Below, one piece after another: positions 1 through 8,166 of a stretch of DNA of 32,022 bases. How positions within the stretch are numbered: position 1 is the stretch's first letter; every line of letters starts with the position of its first letter. The position numbers and the translations under genes were made by a program. This DNA comes from CAZPWQ01 sp964590495 (lineage in GTDB: Bacteria > Bacteroidota > Rhodothermia > Balneolales > Balneolaceae): NCBI GenBank assembly GCA_964590495.1, contig CAZPWQ010000028.1, positions 1-32,022 on the forward strand, read 5' to 3'. The notes under the pieces are model-generated. The model was not told the DNA's origin. It was given only the letters and a program-made list of their open reading frames with translations, and did not search any database.

Positions 1-10
1 CATAGAAACA

Positions 11-50
11 ACCCCCGCGGCTAAAGCCGCACCCCCTTTTTTAAGGGGGA
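11..50. repeat. double-hairpin intergenic repeat
   Basis: Two adjacent hairpins are visible. GCGGC (17-21) pairs with GCCGC (26-30) around a TAAA loop. CCCCCTT (32-38) pairs with AAGGGGG (43-49) around TTTT. The block lies downstream of the minus-strand gene that ends at 87, but no T-tract follows on that strand, so a simple intrinsic terminator is less likely than a dispersed REP-like element. The window starts here, so the left border is unknown. Confidence 0.55.
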
Positions 51-86
51 ATTTAACCTCTGGAGTTACCCGAAATATTCATTGAT

Positions 87-1034
87 TTACAGTATACTAA
101 ATGAAACACCCGCTGAAAGCACCTGTTTAAGCTGTACTTCATTGGAAAAGTCATCATCATATATAAGAACGAACTGAAATGACATATTCATAAAATCATT
201 GATTCTGCCAATTAATTCATTGGAGAAAATCACATCAGTACTGCGAACATGATTCTGAAGATTCGTAAAAGTCTCCGCAGTGCTTCTCAGCCTTACATTA
301 CTGACAATAGGTGTCTCAAAATTAAGAGCCAGGGCATAACCCGGTTCAAATCGAAACTTGCTTCCCGGATCGAGTCCATAACGTGTTGAAAGTGTTGTAT
401 CCGTGACAATTGTTTCTTTCATGGCCATTCCTGCTTCTGCTGTAAAAAAATCGGCCGGATTATAAGCAATACCTGCAATCTGAGTAAAATATGCAGGAGC
501 AAAAAAATTGGAAACCAGGATGGGGTCTTCATCCTCGGGTACATTGTAGTTAAAACCTTTATCAAACTGAGTACTGAAATTCAGGTTACCAAATGCACTC
601 CAATTATCATTGGCAAACAAAAAGCTGAATTTATTATTTACAGCAAGGCGATCGTCAGTTTTACGCGTTCCTCTTTCTTCAATATGTGCTTTGCCGTATT
701 TAAAGTTTGTACCCAGGGCATAGGCAAAACTATCTTTTCGATATTTAGCATCAAACACAGTTGAGCCGGTTACACTGATGGTATTTACACCACCCTGACT
801 CCAGTTATTATAGGATGCCTGAGCACCATTAAATCCACCCGTCCAGATTAAATCCCATCCATCCAGTGTATCGGCAATAACTACTTTATCATTGATCCGG
901 GACATATCCCTGATAGATATATCATCATCATTTTTAAGGATTTCACCAATTTGAATGGCTTCCTGGGCGAAAATCGGAGAGGAGATACAGAATAAAATAA
1001 ATAGCACAGTCAGAGTAACAGCCTGTTTGCTCAT
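87..1034 (-). CDS. DUF3078 domain-containing outer-membrane protein
   Basis: The protein has 315 residues from the chosen ATG. It starts with a clear signal peptide, MSKQAVTLTVLFILFCISSP followed by IFAQ, so it is exported. The frame extends 24 codons further upstream, but those residues would precede the signal peptide, so the internal ATG is preferred. The segment after the signal carries the DUF3078 pattern of alternating aromatic and glycine residues (WTGGFNGAQASYNNWSQGG), and the rest is amphipathic beta-strand-like sequence ending in an aliphatic residue, as in outer-membrane barrels. Members of DUF3078 are common in Bacteroidota and have no established function. It ends 100 nt downstream of the PyrR-like gene on the same strand and may be co-transcribed. 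A beta-barrel is inferred from composition, not shown. Confidence 0.82.
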   Translation of the reverse strand: MSKQAVTLTVLFILFCISSPIFAQEAIQIGEILKNDDDISIRDMSRINDKVVIADTLDGWDLIWTGGFNGAQASYNNWSQGGVNTISVTGSTVFDAKYRKDSFAYALGTNFKYGKAHIEERGTRKTDDRLAVNNKFSFLFANDNWSAFGNLNFSTQFDKGFNYNVPEDEDPILVSNFFAPAYFTQIAGIAYNPADFFTAEAGMAMKETIVTDTTLSTRYGLDPGSKFRFEPGYALALNFETPIVSNVRLRSTAETFTNLQNHVRSTDVIFSNELIGRINDFMNMSFQFVLIYDDDFSNEVQLKQVLSAGVSFSIL

Positions 1035-1134
1035 GGGGGAAGTAAAATTTAGCAGCTTAACAGCCCTGTAGTAAATGATAGAATGCTTCTGTAGCAAAAT
1101 ATACATTTCTGGCGTAATAATAAAGCAATCATGG

Positions 1135-1647
1135 TTAAGCAGACTGCTTTTTTAATAGTACTTTTTCTACCTTCTCATCTTTAATCATGACAGATACATG
1201 TTCGTTCAATTTTGTAGGTAACTCTATACCGCTAAACTCGGCCTTAATCGGAAATTTCCTGTGGCCTCTGTCTACTAATACTGCTGTATGAATCTCCGGC
1301 ACAGGGGTCTGATCATAAAGTATTGTCAGCGCCTTAAACATTGTCTTACCCGAAAATATAACATCATCGACAACAATCATGAATTCATCACCTGTTACCG
1401 ATTCTTTGGCAACCACCCCGACTGGGTCTTTTTTGATTAATATTTGTTGAACCTCTATATCCGTGTTGCATAGCGGTGATAAAATTTCGCCAAGTTTTTG
1501 CCCGATAATATATCCCCGGTCATCAATACCGAAAATAAGAATAGGTTTATCCTCCCGATTCTGTTCCCTGATTTGATGTGCTATTCGTTTCAACGAGCGA
1601 TTAATACGTTCGCTGTCCATTAAAATCAGTTCATCACCAGACTTCAT
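1135..1647 (-). CDS. pyrR: PyrR-like phosphoribosyltransferase
   Basis: The 170-residue type I phosphoribosyltransferase has the PRPP-binding loop IVVDDVIFSGKT at about residues 91-102 and a RGYIIGQKL segment near 44-52, which corresponds to the early substrate-binding turn. The C-terminal stretch with ELPTKLNEHVSV resembles the PyrR signature region (PTS.xE.V). PyrR proteins bind UMP/PRPP; some attenuate pyr operons through mRNA and show uracil phosphoribosyltransferase activity. No pyr biosynthetic genes or attenuator hairpin are adjacent here (pyrF lies 13.5 kb away), so the regulatory role is uncertain, and it may act only as a PRTase. Translation could also start at Met10. The gene is divergent from the YtxH-like gene and shares a 132-nt spacer with a 16-bp palindrome. 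Confidence 0.75.
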   Translation of the reverse strand: MKSGDELILMDSERINRSLKRIAHQIREQNREDKPILIFGIDDRGYIIGQKLGEILSPLCNTDIEVQQILIKKDPVGVVAKESVTGDEFMIVVDDVIFSGKTMFKALTILYDQTPVPEIHTAVLVDRGHRKFPIKAEFSGIELPTKLNEHVSVMIKDEKVEKVLLKKQSA

Positions 1648-1684
1648 GGTTAATCCTAGTTTAAAAATTAATTTTTTTACGACT

Positions 1685-1700
1685 GAAAATTTAAATTTTC
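1685..1700. promoter_or_regulatory. 16-bp perfect palindrome in divergent promoter region
   Basis: GAAAATTTAAATTTTC is a perfect palindrome in the spacer between the minus-strand PyrR-like gene and the plus-strand YtxH-like gene. It lies 38 nt upstream of the PyrR-like start and 79 nt upstream of the other. It could be an operator for a dimeric regulator, but it contains only A and T apart from the end bases in an AT-rich spacer, so chance is possible. Confidence 0.35.
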
Positions 1701-1779
1701 CAAAAGATTTACTACATTAATATAAGAAACAAAAGAAGAGTTTGTTTATAACCCTTACTACTTAAAAGAGAGACTAATT

Positions 1780-2058
1780 ATGTCAAAAAAATCAAATATC
1801 AGTACGTTTTTTTTAACTACCACTTCATTCATTGGCGGCGTAGCCGTTGGCTTTTTATTAAACGACAAAAAAGGAAAAGGGCGCCGATGGGTTTCCGATT
1901 GGCTGGATAACCGCGGTTCTGTAATCCTGGAAAAAGGAAATAAAAGTATCAAATCTGTTCGGAGAAATATCAGCAAAGAAATTGATAATAATATACCGGA
2001 TCCTTATAAGGCAACCGAAAAAATTCCGCTGAAAGACAGTAAGATATTGGGCATATAA
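1780..2058 (+). CDS. YtxH-like small membrane protein
   Basis: This 92-residue protein has one N-terminal hydrophobic segment (about residues 9-27, TTSFIGGVAVGFLL) followed at once by a basic stretch (NDKKGKGRRW) and a hydrophilic tail. The Gly-rich membrane helix followed by charged residues is the layout of YtxH-type proteins, single-pass membrane proteins of poorly known role, sometimes tied to envelope stress. A purine-rich AAAAGAGAGA lies 8 nt before the ATG and could act as a ribosome binding site. The stop codon is only 2 nt before the DUF2851 start, so the two are probably co-translated. Family assignment rests on layout rather than a firm motif. Confidence 0.6.
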   Translation: MSKKSNISTFFLTTTSFIGGVAVGFLLNDKKGKGRRWVSDWLDNRGSVILEKGNKSIKSVRRNISKEIDNNIPDPYKATEKIPLKDSKILGI

Positions 2059-2060
2059 AA

Positions 2061-3227
2061 ATGTCGGCATATCCAGAAAAATTACTCCACTGGATTTGGG
2101 AAAACCTGCAGTTTGAACACCAGGATATTTATCTTCCTGATGGGAAAAAAGTAACTGTCCGATATCCCGGTAATGCCAATCACTCCGATGGTCCCGACTT
2201 TCTTAATGCCAATATTCAAATTGGGCCACTAAACTGGCATGGAGATGTAGAAATCCATTGGAATGTCAACGACTGGGAAAAACACAAACACCATAGCGAC
2301 TCCAACTACAACCGTGTAATTCTGCATGTCGTATTTACTGAAACCACCAAATATGTCTGCCGGGAAGATGGCACAACCATCCCGGCTCTTGGCCTTGAGC
2401 CATATCTTAATGAGCCTCTGAGTACATTTCTAACCCGGTATCAAACTTCTCCCAACCTGCCCTGTTCAGGGCAGATATCTTTTATCTCGCACAAGGCATT
2501 TCAACAACAACTCGAGAAAAGCCACAAAGAATATTTTGAACGGAAGGTCGATGATCTTATCTCATTTTATGATCCGGACTACAAACCCTCCGCAGCCTGG
2601 CTTAAAGCTTTTACAAGCTCACTGTTCGACGGCCTGGGTATTGCATACAATCGCGAGCCGATGCAGCAATTGTCGCATGATCTTTTCCCCCTGCTAAACA
2701 AAGTTGACTCCGCAAATGCGTTGCGTATCAGAGCTTTAATACTCTCGGGTTTGAAAAATGACAACTCTGATTCCCGCTGGAAACACAAGGGCTGCCGGCC
2801 CGGCAATCACCCCCGTTTCAGAATACAGCAAGCTGCTGAAATGCTTTGGTTTATCAGCTCAGTTCCTTTTGAACAATGGTTTAACTGTCATCCGGCGACT
2901 TTGTGGAAAGAGATGACAGACAGTATCACTACCAAACCCGGCCTCGGACGCGAACGATCATCCATACTCTATGGCACAGTCTTTCTGCCTGCCCTGTATG
3001 CACTGGGAAATCTTTTTTTTGCCGGGAAAATTAAAACCAGGGCCTTATCGGAATGGAAAAATCATCATGCCCGTATTCCCGGCAGTCTGCTCAGACCATT
3101 TAAAAATACCGGTGTGCCTCCTTCCCTTTACAGGAAAAAACTCGGAGCCGTACACCAGCTTCGATCCTATTGCAATCCCCGGAATTGTCAGCAATGCAAC
3201 GTATTTAAAAGTATAATTTCTTCTTGA
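2061..3227 (+). CDS. DUF2851 family protein
   Basis: The 388-residue cytoplasmic-looking protein begins YPEKLLHWIWENLQF and carries the family's conserved N-terminal core with PGNANHSDGPDFLNANI and the following GDVEIHWNVNDWEKHKHHSD, rich in His, Asp and Trp. It closely matches what I know of DUF2851, a Bacteroidota family without a known function. The polar His/Asp/Glu cluster looks like a metal or nucleic-acid site, but that is inference. The last 20 residues hold a tight Cys cluster (C371, C376, C379), possibly a zinc or Fe-S ligand set. The start lies 2 nt after the upstream stop codon. The next feature downstream is tRNA-Gln, 50 nt away. Confidence 0.8.
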   Translation: MSAYPEKLLHWIWENLQFEHQDIYLPDGKKVTVRYPGNANHSDGPDFLNANIQIGPLNWHGDVEIHWNVNDWEKHKHHSDSNYNRVILHVVFTETTKYVCREDGTTIPALGLEPYLNEPLSTFLTRYQTSPNLPCSGQISFISHKAFQQQLEKSHKEYFERKVDDLISFYDPDYKPSAAWLKAFTSSLFDGLGIAYNREPMQQLSHDLFPLLNKVDSANALRIRALILSGLKNDNSDSRWKHKGCRPGNHPRFRIQQAAEMLWFISSVPFEQWFNCHPATLWKEMTDSITTKPGLGRERSSILYGTVFLPALYALGNLFFAGKIKTRALSEWKNHHARIPGSLLRPFKNTGVPPSLYRKKLGAVHQLRSYCNPRNCQQCNVFKSIISS

Positions 3228-3277
3228 TTACAAAGAGGTAAATTCATATCATCTGAATCTGTCAAAAAAGGCAAGGA

Positions 3278-3348
3278 TGCCCGGTCGTCTAATGGCAGGA
3301 CAGCTGGTTTTGGTCCAGTCAGTGGGGGTTCGAATCCTCCCCGGGCAA
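3278..3348 (+). tRNA. tRNA-Gln (anticodon TTG)
   Basis: A full cloverleaf can be folded. The acceptor stem TGCCCGG/CCGGGCA pairs over 7 bp. The D stem GTC/GAC has 3 bp, as is usual for tRNA-Gln. The anticodon stem is GCTGG/CCAGT with loop TTTTGGT, giving anticodon TTG at 3310-3312. The T arm is GGGGG-TTCGAAT-CCTCC. The discriminator is A at 3348, and the following CA shows that CCA is not encoded. It sits 77 nt upstream of prs, separated from it by a hairpin terminator. Confidence 0.96.
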
Positions 3349-3366
3349 CAGAGCAATGTTAATCTC

Positions 3367-3404
3367 AAGGATGACTGTTAAGCCATCCTTTTTCTTTTAT
3401 TTTG
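3367..3404 (+). terminator. intrinsic terminator after tRNA-Gln
   Basis: AAGGATG (3367-3373) pairs with CATCCTT (3384-3390) around a 10-nt loop and is followed by a T-rich run (3391-3404). It would end the tRNA-Gln transcript about 20 nt after the mature 3' end, or act as an attenuator before prs, which starts only 22 nt later. Confidence 0.65.
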
Positions 3405-3425
3405 AACCGCTGAAAATTCGCTTAG

Positions 3426-4358
3426 TTGGATACACCTCTAGCCATATTTGCCGGACGAAGCAACCTTGCTCTTTCTCGAGCTATTGCCGAACAGTATGGC
3501 ACCGATTTGGGAGAGGTAACCATCAAACCGTTTTCGGACGGTGAATTGTATGTGAAGTATGAACAGAGCATTCGCGGTGAAGATATTTTTGTAGTGCAAT
3601 CCACGCCGCCTCCGGGCGACAATATTATGGAGTTACTACTGTTACTGGATGCGGCCAAGAGAGCATCTGCAAAAAGGGTTACAGCGGTAATCCCCTATTT
3701 CGGCTATGCGCGACAGGATCGTAAAGACCAGCCGCGGGTTTCGATTGCCTCAAAACTTATGGCAAATGTATTGACAGAAGCCGGTGCAGACCGCATACTA
3801 ACGATGGATTTGCATGCGGCACAGATACAGGGATTTTTTGATATTCCGCTGGATCACCTGTACGCCAGCAGGTTGTTTATTGATCATTTTAGCGAGCATC
3901 CGATTGAAAACCTGGTGGTAGTGGCTCCCGATGTAGGCAGCCTGAAGATGGCTCGCTCTTATGCAAAACGCCTGGGCTCCAGGCTCGCTTTTATTGACAA
4001 ACGACGACCAAAGCAAAATGTAGCTGAAGTCATGAATATCGTCGGTGAAGTTGAAGGTAAAAACGTACTGATTGTCGATGATCTTATTGATACGGCAGGT
4101 ACGTTAACTAACGCTGCTTCTGCTCTGAAAGAGCGTGGCACGCTGAATATTATTGCAACATGTACGCATCCTATTTTATCAGGACCTGCGTACCAGAGAA
4201 TCGAAGATTCACCTATTGATCAGTTGTTGGTGACAGACACTGTACCACTGCGCAAACCTTCGAGCAAGATTAAAGTTTTGAGCGTAGCCGGCATTTTTGC
4301 CGAAGCAATACAGCGAATTCACACCAATGATACAATAAGTGCACTTTTTGACGATTAA
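3426..4358 (+). CDS. prs: ribose-phosphate pyrophosphokinase (PRPP synthetase)
   Basis: This enzyme makes PRPP from ribose-5-phosphate and ATP for nucleotide, NAD, His and Trp synthesis. The 310 residues match the class I family length. Visible motifs are IFAGRSN near the N-terminus, the flexible ATP loop YARQDRK (94-100), the metal-site His in MDLHAAQIQGFFD (His130), DKRRP (191-195) and the PRPP loop VDDLIDTAGT (217-226). The start is TTG: an in-frame TAG lies immediately before it, and no ATG or GTG exists early in the frame, yet the N-terminus aligns with the family from this point. It leads prs-rplY-pth, a widely conserved order. A tRNA terminator hairpin ends about 20 nt upstream. Confidence 0.95.
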   Translation: MDTPLAIFAGRSNLALSRAIAEQYGTDLGEVTIKPFSDGELYVKYEQSIRGEDIFVVQSTPPPGDNIMELLLLLDAAKRASAKRVTAVIPYFGYARQDRKDQPRVSIASKLMANVLTEAGADRILTMDLHAAQIQGFFDIPLDHLYASRLFIDHFSEHPIENLVVVAPDVGSLKMARSYAKRLGSRLAFIDKRRPKQNVAEVMNIVGEVEGKNVLIVDDLIDTAGTLTNAASALKERGTLNIIATCTHPILSGPAYQRIEDSPIDQLLVTDTVPLRKPSSKIKVLSVAGIFAEAIQRIHTNDTISALFDD

Positions 4359-4455
4359 TATACAACATAAACAAACACTACTGTTTTTGAACAAATTGTG
4401 CATTCAGAGAAATTAATTGCACTTGCTTTAGTGGCAAATAATAACAAACAGAATT

Positions 4456-5172
4456 ATGACTAGTCCAGAAGTTGTTGAACTAAAAGGAAAGAAAAGAGAA
4501 ACCGGGAGAAAAGCAGCTGATGCACTTCGCGATTCAATGCGTGTACCTGCTGTTTTATACGGACCCGAAGTTGATGAAAACATCCATTTCTCGATCGATG
4601 AACTCGAGCTGGAAAAAATACTGGCAGACAGCAAACGTCAAATTATTGAACTTCAAATTGACGGTGAGAGTTATAAAGCCCTTCTGAAAGAAGCTGATTT
4701 CCATCCGATTACCGATCGTCCAACTCATATAGACTTTTATATCTTCGATGAAGATCATAAAGTTACCCTGAGTGTGCCGATACGTCTTCAGGGCATACCG
4801 GTTGGAGTTACTGAGGGTGGTGGGCGTATTTTCCAGCCTATGCATATTCTCCGGATACGTGTTTATCCTGATAAGATCCCGGGAGATTATTCTGTGGACA
4901 TCAGCGATCTCAAAATTGGCGATTCACTGCATGTTCGCGATCTTGAACTGGAAGGAATAATTCCTCTGGATGATCTGAGCCGGACAATCGTTACAATTCG
5001 TCCTCCGAAATCCGAAGCTCTGCTTACTTCCTCACTTATTACTGAAGAACCTGCCGAAGAGGAACTCGAAGAAGGCGAATTGCCCGAAGGTGAAGAACTG
5101 CCTGAAGGTGAAGAAGCACCCGAAGAAGGTGCCGAAGAAGGCGAAGGTGAAGACGAAGAAACAACCGAATAA
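4456..5172 (+). CDS. rplY: 50S ribosomal protein L25, long CTC/TL5 form
   Basis: L25/CTC binds 5S rRNA in the central protuberance of the large subunit. The N-terminal domain (about residues 5-95) begins VELKGKKRETGRKAADALR and contains VPAVLYGPE, typical of the 5S-binding fold. The C-terminal TL5-type beta domain follows (about 100-185), with HIDFYIFDEDHKV and SVPIRLQGIPVGVTEGG. A strongly acidic tail of roughly 45 residues, made of repeated Glu-rich EGEELPEGEE-like units, ends the protein. Long forms with acidic tails are common in Bacteroidota. It lies 97 nt after prs and 37 nt before pth, matching the conserved prs-rplY-pth order. Confidence 0.94.
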   Translation: MTSPEVVELKGKKRETGRKAADALRDSMRVPAVLYGPEVDENIHFSIDELELEKILADSKRQIIELQIDGESYKALLKEADFHPITDRPTHIDFYIFDEDHKVTLSVPIRLQGIPVGVTEGGGRIFQPMHILRIRVYPDKIPGDYSVDISDLKIGDSLHVRDLELEGIIPLDDLSRTIVTIRPPKSEALLTSSLITEEPAEEELEEGELPEGEELPEGEEAPEEGAEEGEGEDEETTE

Positions 5173-5209
5173 ACTAACTCAATTTAAGTTAAGCCAGCGT
5201 GAGTGATAT

Positions 5210-5767
5210 ATGCCTATAATAATAGGTCTGGGAAACCCGGGAGATAAATACGCCGGAACTCGTCACAACGTTGGCTTTCGCTTAATTGATAAACTGGCAT
5301 CTTCACTGTCAATACGATTAGGGCCTGGAAAGGGCCCTTTTCATGTGGGTACGGGGCAGCATGCCGGAGAAAAAATAATCCTGGTTAAACCGACAACCTA
5401 TATGAACAGAAGCGGGGATGCGGTACAACAGGTTGTTAACTGGTACAAAGAAAATCTTAATAATTGTCTGGTCTGTTACGACGATCTCGATCTTGAAGTA
5501 GGTACGTTGAGGCTCAGGCCGGGGGGTAGTGCAGGGGGGCACAACGGGATTAAGGATATAATTCAAAAAACAGGCACCAAAACATTTCCCCGCTTACGGA
5601 TAGGAATAGGAAATGAGTTTCCAAAAGAGCAACAGGTGCGATTTGTGCTTTCTCCTTTTACATCAGAAGAACAAAAACTGATCGAATCCGTCCTGGATAA
5701 AGCGGTCGATGCCAGCCTGTGCTTTGTACGCGAAGGCATCGAAACAGCTATGAACAAGTTTAATTAA
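5210..5767 (+). CDS. pth: peptidyl-tRNA hydrolase
   Basis: Pth releases the peptide from peptidyl-tRNAs that drop off the ribosome. The 185 residues match the bacterial family length. The N-terminus IIGLGNPGDKYAGTRHNVGF holds the catalytic His19. Other active-site residues are Asn66 in KPTTYMNRSG, Asp92 in YDDLDLEVG and Asn112 in GGSAGGHNGIKDI, equivalent to N68, D93 and N114 of the E. coli enzyme. It follows the L25 gene by 37 nt and precedes hppA by 36 nt, so a single transcript from prs through hppA is plausible. Confidence 0.97.
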   Translation: MPIIIGLGNPGDKYAGTRHNVGFRLIDKLASSLSIRLGPGKGPFHVGTGQHAGEKIILVKPTTYMNRSGDAVQQVVNWYKENLNNCLVCYDDLDLEVGTLRLRPGGSAGGHNGIKDIIQKTGTKTFPRLRIGIGNEFPKEQQVRFVLSPFTSEEQKLIESVLDKAVDASLCFVREGIETAMNKFN

Positions 5768-5803
5768 TCGATTAATAATTGACCAAATAAACCAAAATCA
5801 AAC

Positions 5804-8014
5804 ATGAATACCTTAATAACATATCTGATACCGGTAGCAGGTATACTAGCACTAGTATATACCTACCTGAAATCTTCCTGGGTGACCAAGCAGGATGCAG
5901 GTACCGAAAAAATGAAAAAAATCAGCTCCCATATCCAACGTGGTGCAATGGCTTTTCTTAAAGCCGAATACAAAGTATTGTCCATTTTTGTTATTTGTGT
6001 AGCCATAATTCTCGGATGGAGTGCCAATCCTGAAACCTCCCACTGGCTCTTGTCTGTTTCCTTTATAGTCGGGGCCTTGTGCTCGGGACTGGCCGGATTT
6101 ATCGGTATGAGAGTGGCTACCAAAGCCAACGTACGAACGACCAACGCTGCCCGTACAAGTCTGGGGCAGGGACTGAATATTGCGTTTGCCGGTGGTTCTG
6201 TTATGGGTCTGGGCGTTGTCGGTCTGGGCGTACTTGGGCTGGGTGGCCTTTTTCTTATTTTCGGAGATATGTTTGGAACCGGTGCCGACAGCATCAACAA
6301 AGTATTAGCTGTAGTTACCGGTTTTTCATTTGGAGCCTCCTCTATTGCACTATTTGCCCGTGTAGGCGGTGGTATCTATACGAAAGCAGCCGATGTCGGC
6401 GCCGATCTGGTAGGTAAAGTTGAAGCGGGAATACCCGAAGATCATCCGCTGAACCCAGCTACTATTGCAGACAATGTCGGAGACAACGTAGGTGATGTTG
6501 CCGGTATGGGAGCCGATCTTTTTGAATCATACGTGGGCTCCATCATCGGTACGATGGTATTGGGTGCTGCTTTCATGGCCAATCCGGAATGGGCTGACAA
6601 TTTCAGCGGTCTTTCTGCCGTGCTTCTTCCGCTGGTTCTGGCCGGAATCGGAATCCTGACATCTATTCTCGGTACTTTTTTCGTCCGGGTAAAGGAAGGT
6701 GGAGATCCTCAAACTGCACTGAATATCGGTGAATTTGTTTCAGCAGCCGTTATGCTGGTTGCCTCTTACCTGGTTATCCATTGGATGCTACCAGAAAGCT
6801 GGATGTTTAACGGCATTGAATACACGCCGAACGGTGTTTTCTTTGCCACTATTTTTGGACTTGCCGCCGGATTGCTGATCGGTCTTATTACTGAACATTA
6901 CACCGGAACAGGAACCGGACCGGTGACTTCTATCGTAAAACAATCGGTTACAGGTTCGGCAACCAATATTATTGCCGGCGTCGGTGTGGGTATGATGTCG
7001 ACTGCCATACCTATCGTGATTATTGCTACAGCCATTATCGGCGCATTTGAAATGGCCGGCCTTTACGGTATTGCTATCGCCGCCGTGGGTATGCTTTCAA
7101 ATACTGGTATCCAACTCGCTGTTGATGCCTACGGACCCATTTCCGACAATGCAGGTGGTATTGCCGAAATGTCTGAACTGCCCGGCGAAGTTCGCGAACG
7201 TACCGATAAGCTGGATGCCGTGGGAAATACAACGGCCGCTATCGGAAAAGGGTTCGCTATCGGTTCCGCAGCATTAACGGCCCTTGCTCTATTTGCAGCT
7301 TTCATTACTTCGTATAACGCTACTCATGAGGTAACTCTGGAATATATAAATATAACGCAACCGACAGTCATAGCTTCACTCTTCATCGGAGCCATGCTGC
7401 CTTTCCTGTTCTCAGCACTATCCATGAATGCTGTGGGACGAGCTGCCATGTCCATGATTGAGGAGGTTCGAAGACAATTTGCTGATATTCCTGAATTACG
7501 TGCCGGTCTGGATGCGATGAATCGCAATAAAGGCACGAAACTTGAAAACTGGTCAGAAGAAGACCGCAAAACTTTCGAAGCTGCCGACGGTAAAGCCGAA
7601 TATGAAAAATGTGTGGAAATATCCACTGCGGCTTCTATTCGTGAAATGGTAACTCCGGGCGTTCTTGCAGTCGCAGTTCCGGTTGCATTTGGATTTGTAC
7701 CGGGTTTATTCTCTGCGTCACCTACTCTCGGGGCGGAAATGCTCGGCGGACTATTGGCGGGTGTAACAGCGGCCGGTGTACTTATGGCCCTGTTCCAGTC
7801 GAATGCCGGAGGGGCCTGGGATAACGCCAAAAAAATGATCGAAGAAGGTTTCGATAATGAAGGCGTAATGCTGACCAAAGGATCAGACGCTCACAAGGCG
7901 GCTGTCGTAGGTGATACCGTGGGAGATCCATTCAAGGATACTTCCGGTCCCTCACTGAACATCCTTATTAAGCTGATGTCGGTAGTTGCTCTTGTAATAG
8001 CAACCATGATTTAA
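5804..8014 (+). CDS. hppA: membrane-bound ion-translocating pyrophosphatase
   Basis: This integral membrane protein couples hydrolysis of cytoplasmic pyrophosphate to H+ or Na+ export. Its 736 residues, with about 16 predicted hydrophobic helices, fit the family. The substrate site is visible: DVGADLVGKVEAGIPEDHP, then DNVGDNVGDVAGMGADLFES near residues 223-242, and the late VGDTVGDPFKDTSGPS. The segment GNTTAAIGKG has Ala478 and Gly481 where K+-independent enzymes carry Lys and Thr, so this should be a K+-stimulated form (family knowledge). A gate-region Glu241 follows directly after DLF, the position known from Na+-transporting members, but some bacterial H+-pumps share it, so the ion is unresolved. 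A terminator follows. Confidence 0.96.
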   Translation: MNTLITYLIPVAGILALVYTYLKSSWVTKQDAGTEKMKKISSHIQRGAMAFLKAEYKVLSIFVICVAIILGWSANPETSHWLLSVSFIVGALCSGLAGFIGMRVATKANVRTTNAARTSLGQGLNIAFAGGSVMGLGVVGLGVLGLGGLFLIFGDMFGTGADSINKVLAVVTGFSFGASSIALFARVGGGIYTKAADVGADLVGKVEAGIPEDHPLNPATIADNVGDNVGDVAGMGADLFESYVGSIIGTMVLGAAFMANPEWADNFSGLSAVLLPLVLAGIGILTSILGTFFVRVKEGGDPQTALNIGEFVSAAVMLVASYLVIHWMLPESWMFNGIEYTPNGVFFATIFGLAAGLLIGLITEHYTGTGTGPVTSIVKQSVTGSATNIIAGVGVGMMSTAIPIVIIATAIIGAFEMAGLYGIAIAAVGMLSNTGIQLAVDAYGPISDNAGGIAEMSELPGEVRERTDKLDAVGNTTAAIGKGFAIGSAALTALALFAAFITSYNATHEVTLEYINITQPTVIASLFIGAMLPFLFSALSMNAVGRAAMSMIEEVRRQFADIPELRAGLDAMNRNKGTKLENWSEEDRKTFEAADGKAEYEKCVEISTAASIREMVTPGVLAVAVPVAFGFVPGLFSASPTLGAEMLGGLLAGVTAAGVLMALFQSNAGGAWDNAKKMIEEGFDNEGVMLTKGSDAHKAAVVGDTVGDPFKDTSGPSLNILIKLMSVVALVIATMI

Positions 8015-8038
8015 GCTTAAGTCAGACTTTTGAATTTC

Positions 8039-8074
8039 AAGCCCCTGCTGCAAGGTTCGGGGCTTTTTATTTTA
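8039..8074 (+). terminator. intrinsic terminator of hppA
   Basis: AAGCCCC (8039-8045) pairs with GGGGCTT (8059-8065) around a 13-nt loop and is followed by TTTATTTTA. It begins 25 nt after the hppA stop codon. Confidence 0.85.
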
Positions 8075-8166
8075 TCGCGTAGTGCGTATTCCGTATCTTA
8101 TGTAACTGATTTCCGAAGATTCCGGGCCGGATATATATATTCTGGATTTAACATTCGAAGCTATTG

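Noticed and set aside
7324..7878. 184-codon minus-strand frame inside hppA
   Set aside because: It is antisense to hppA, whose motifs are intact.
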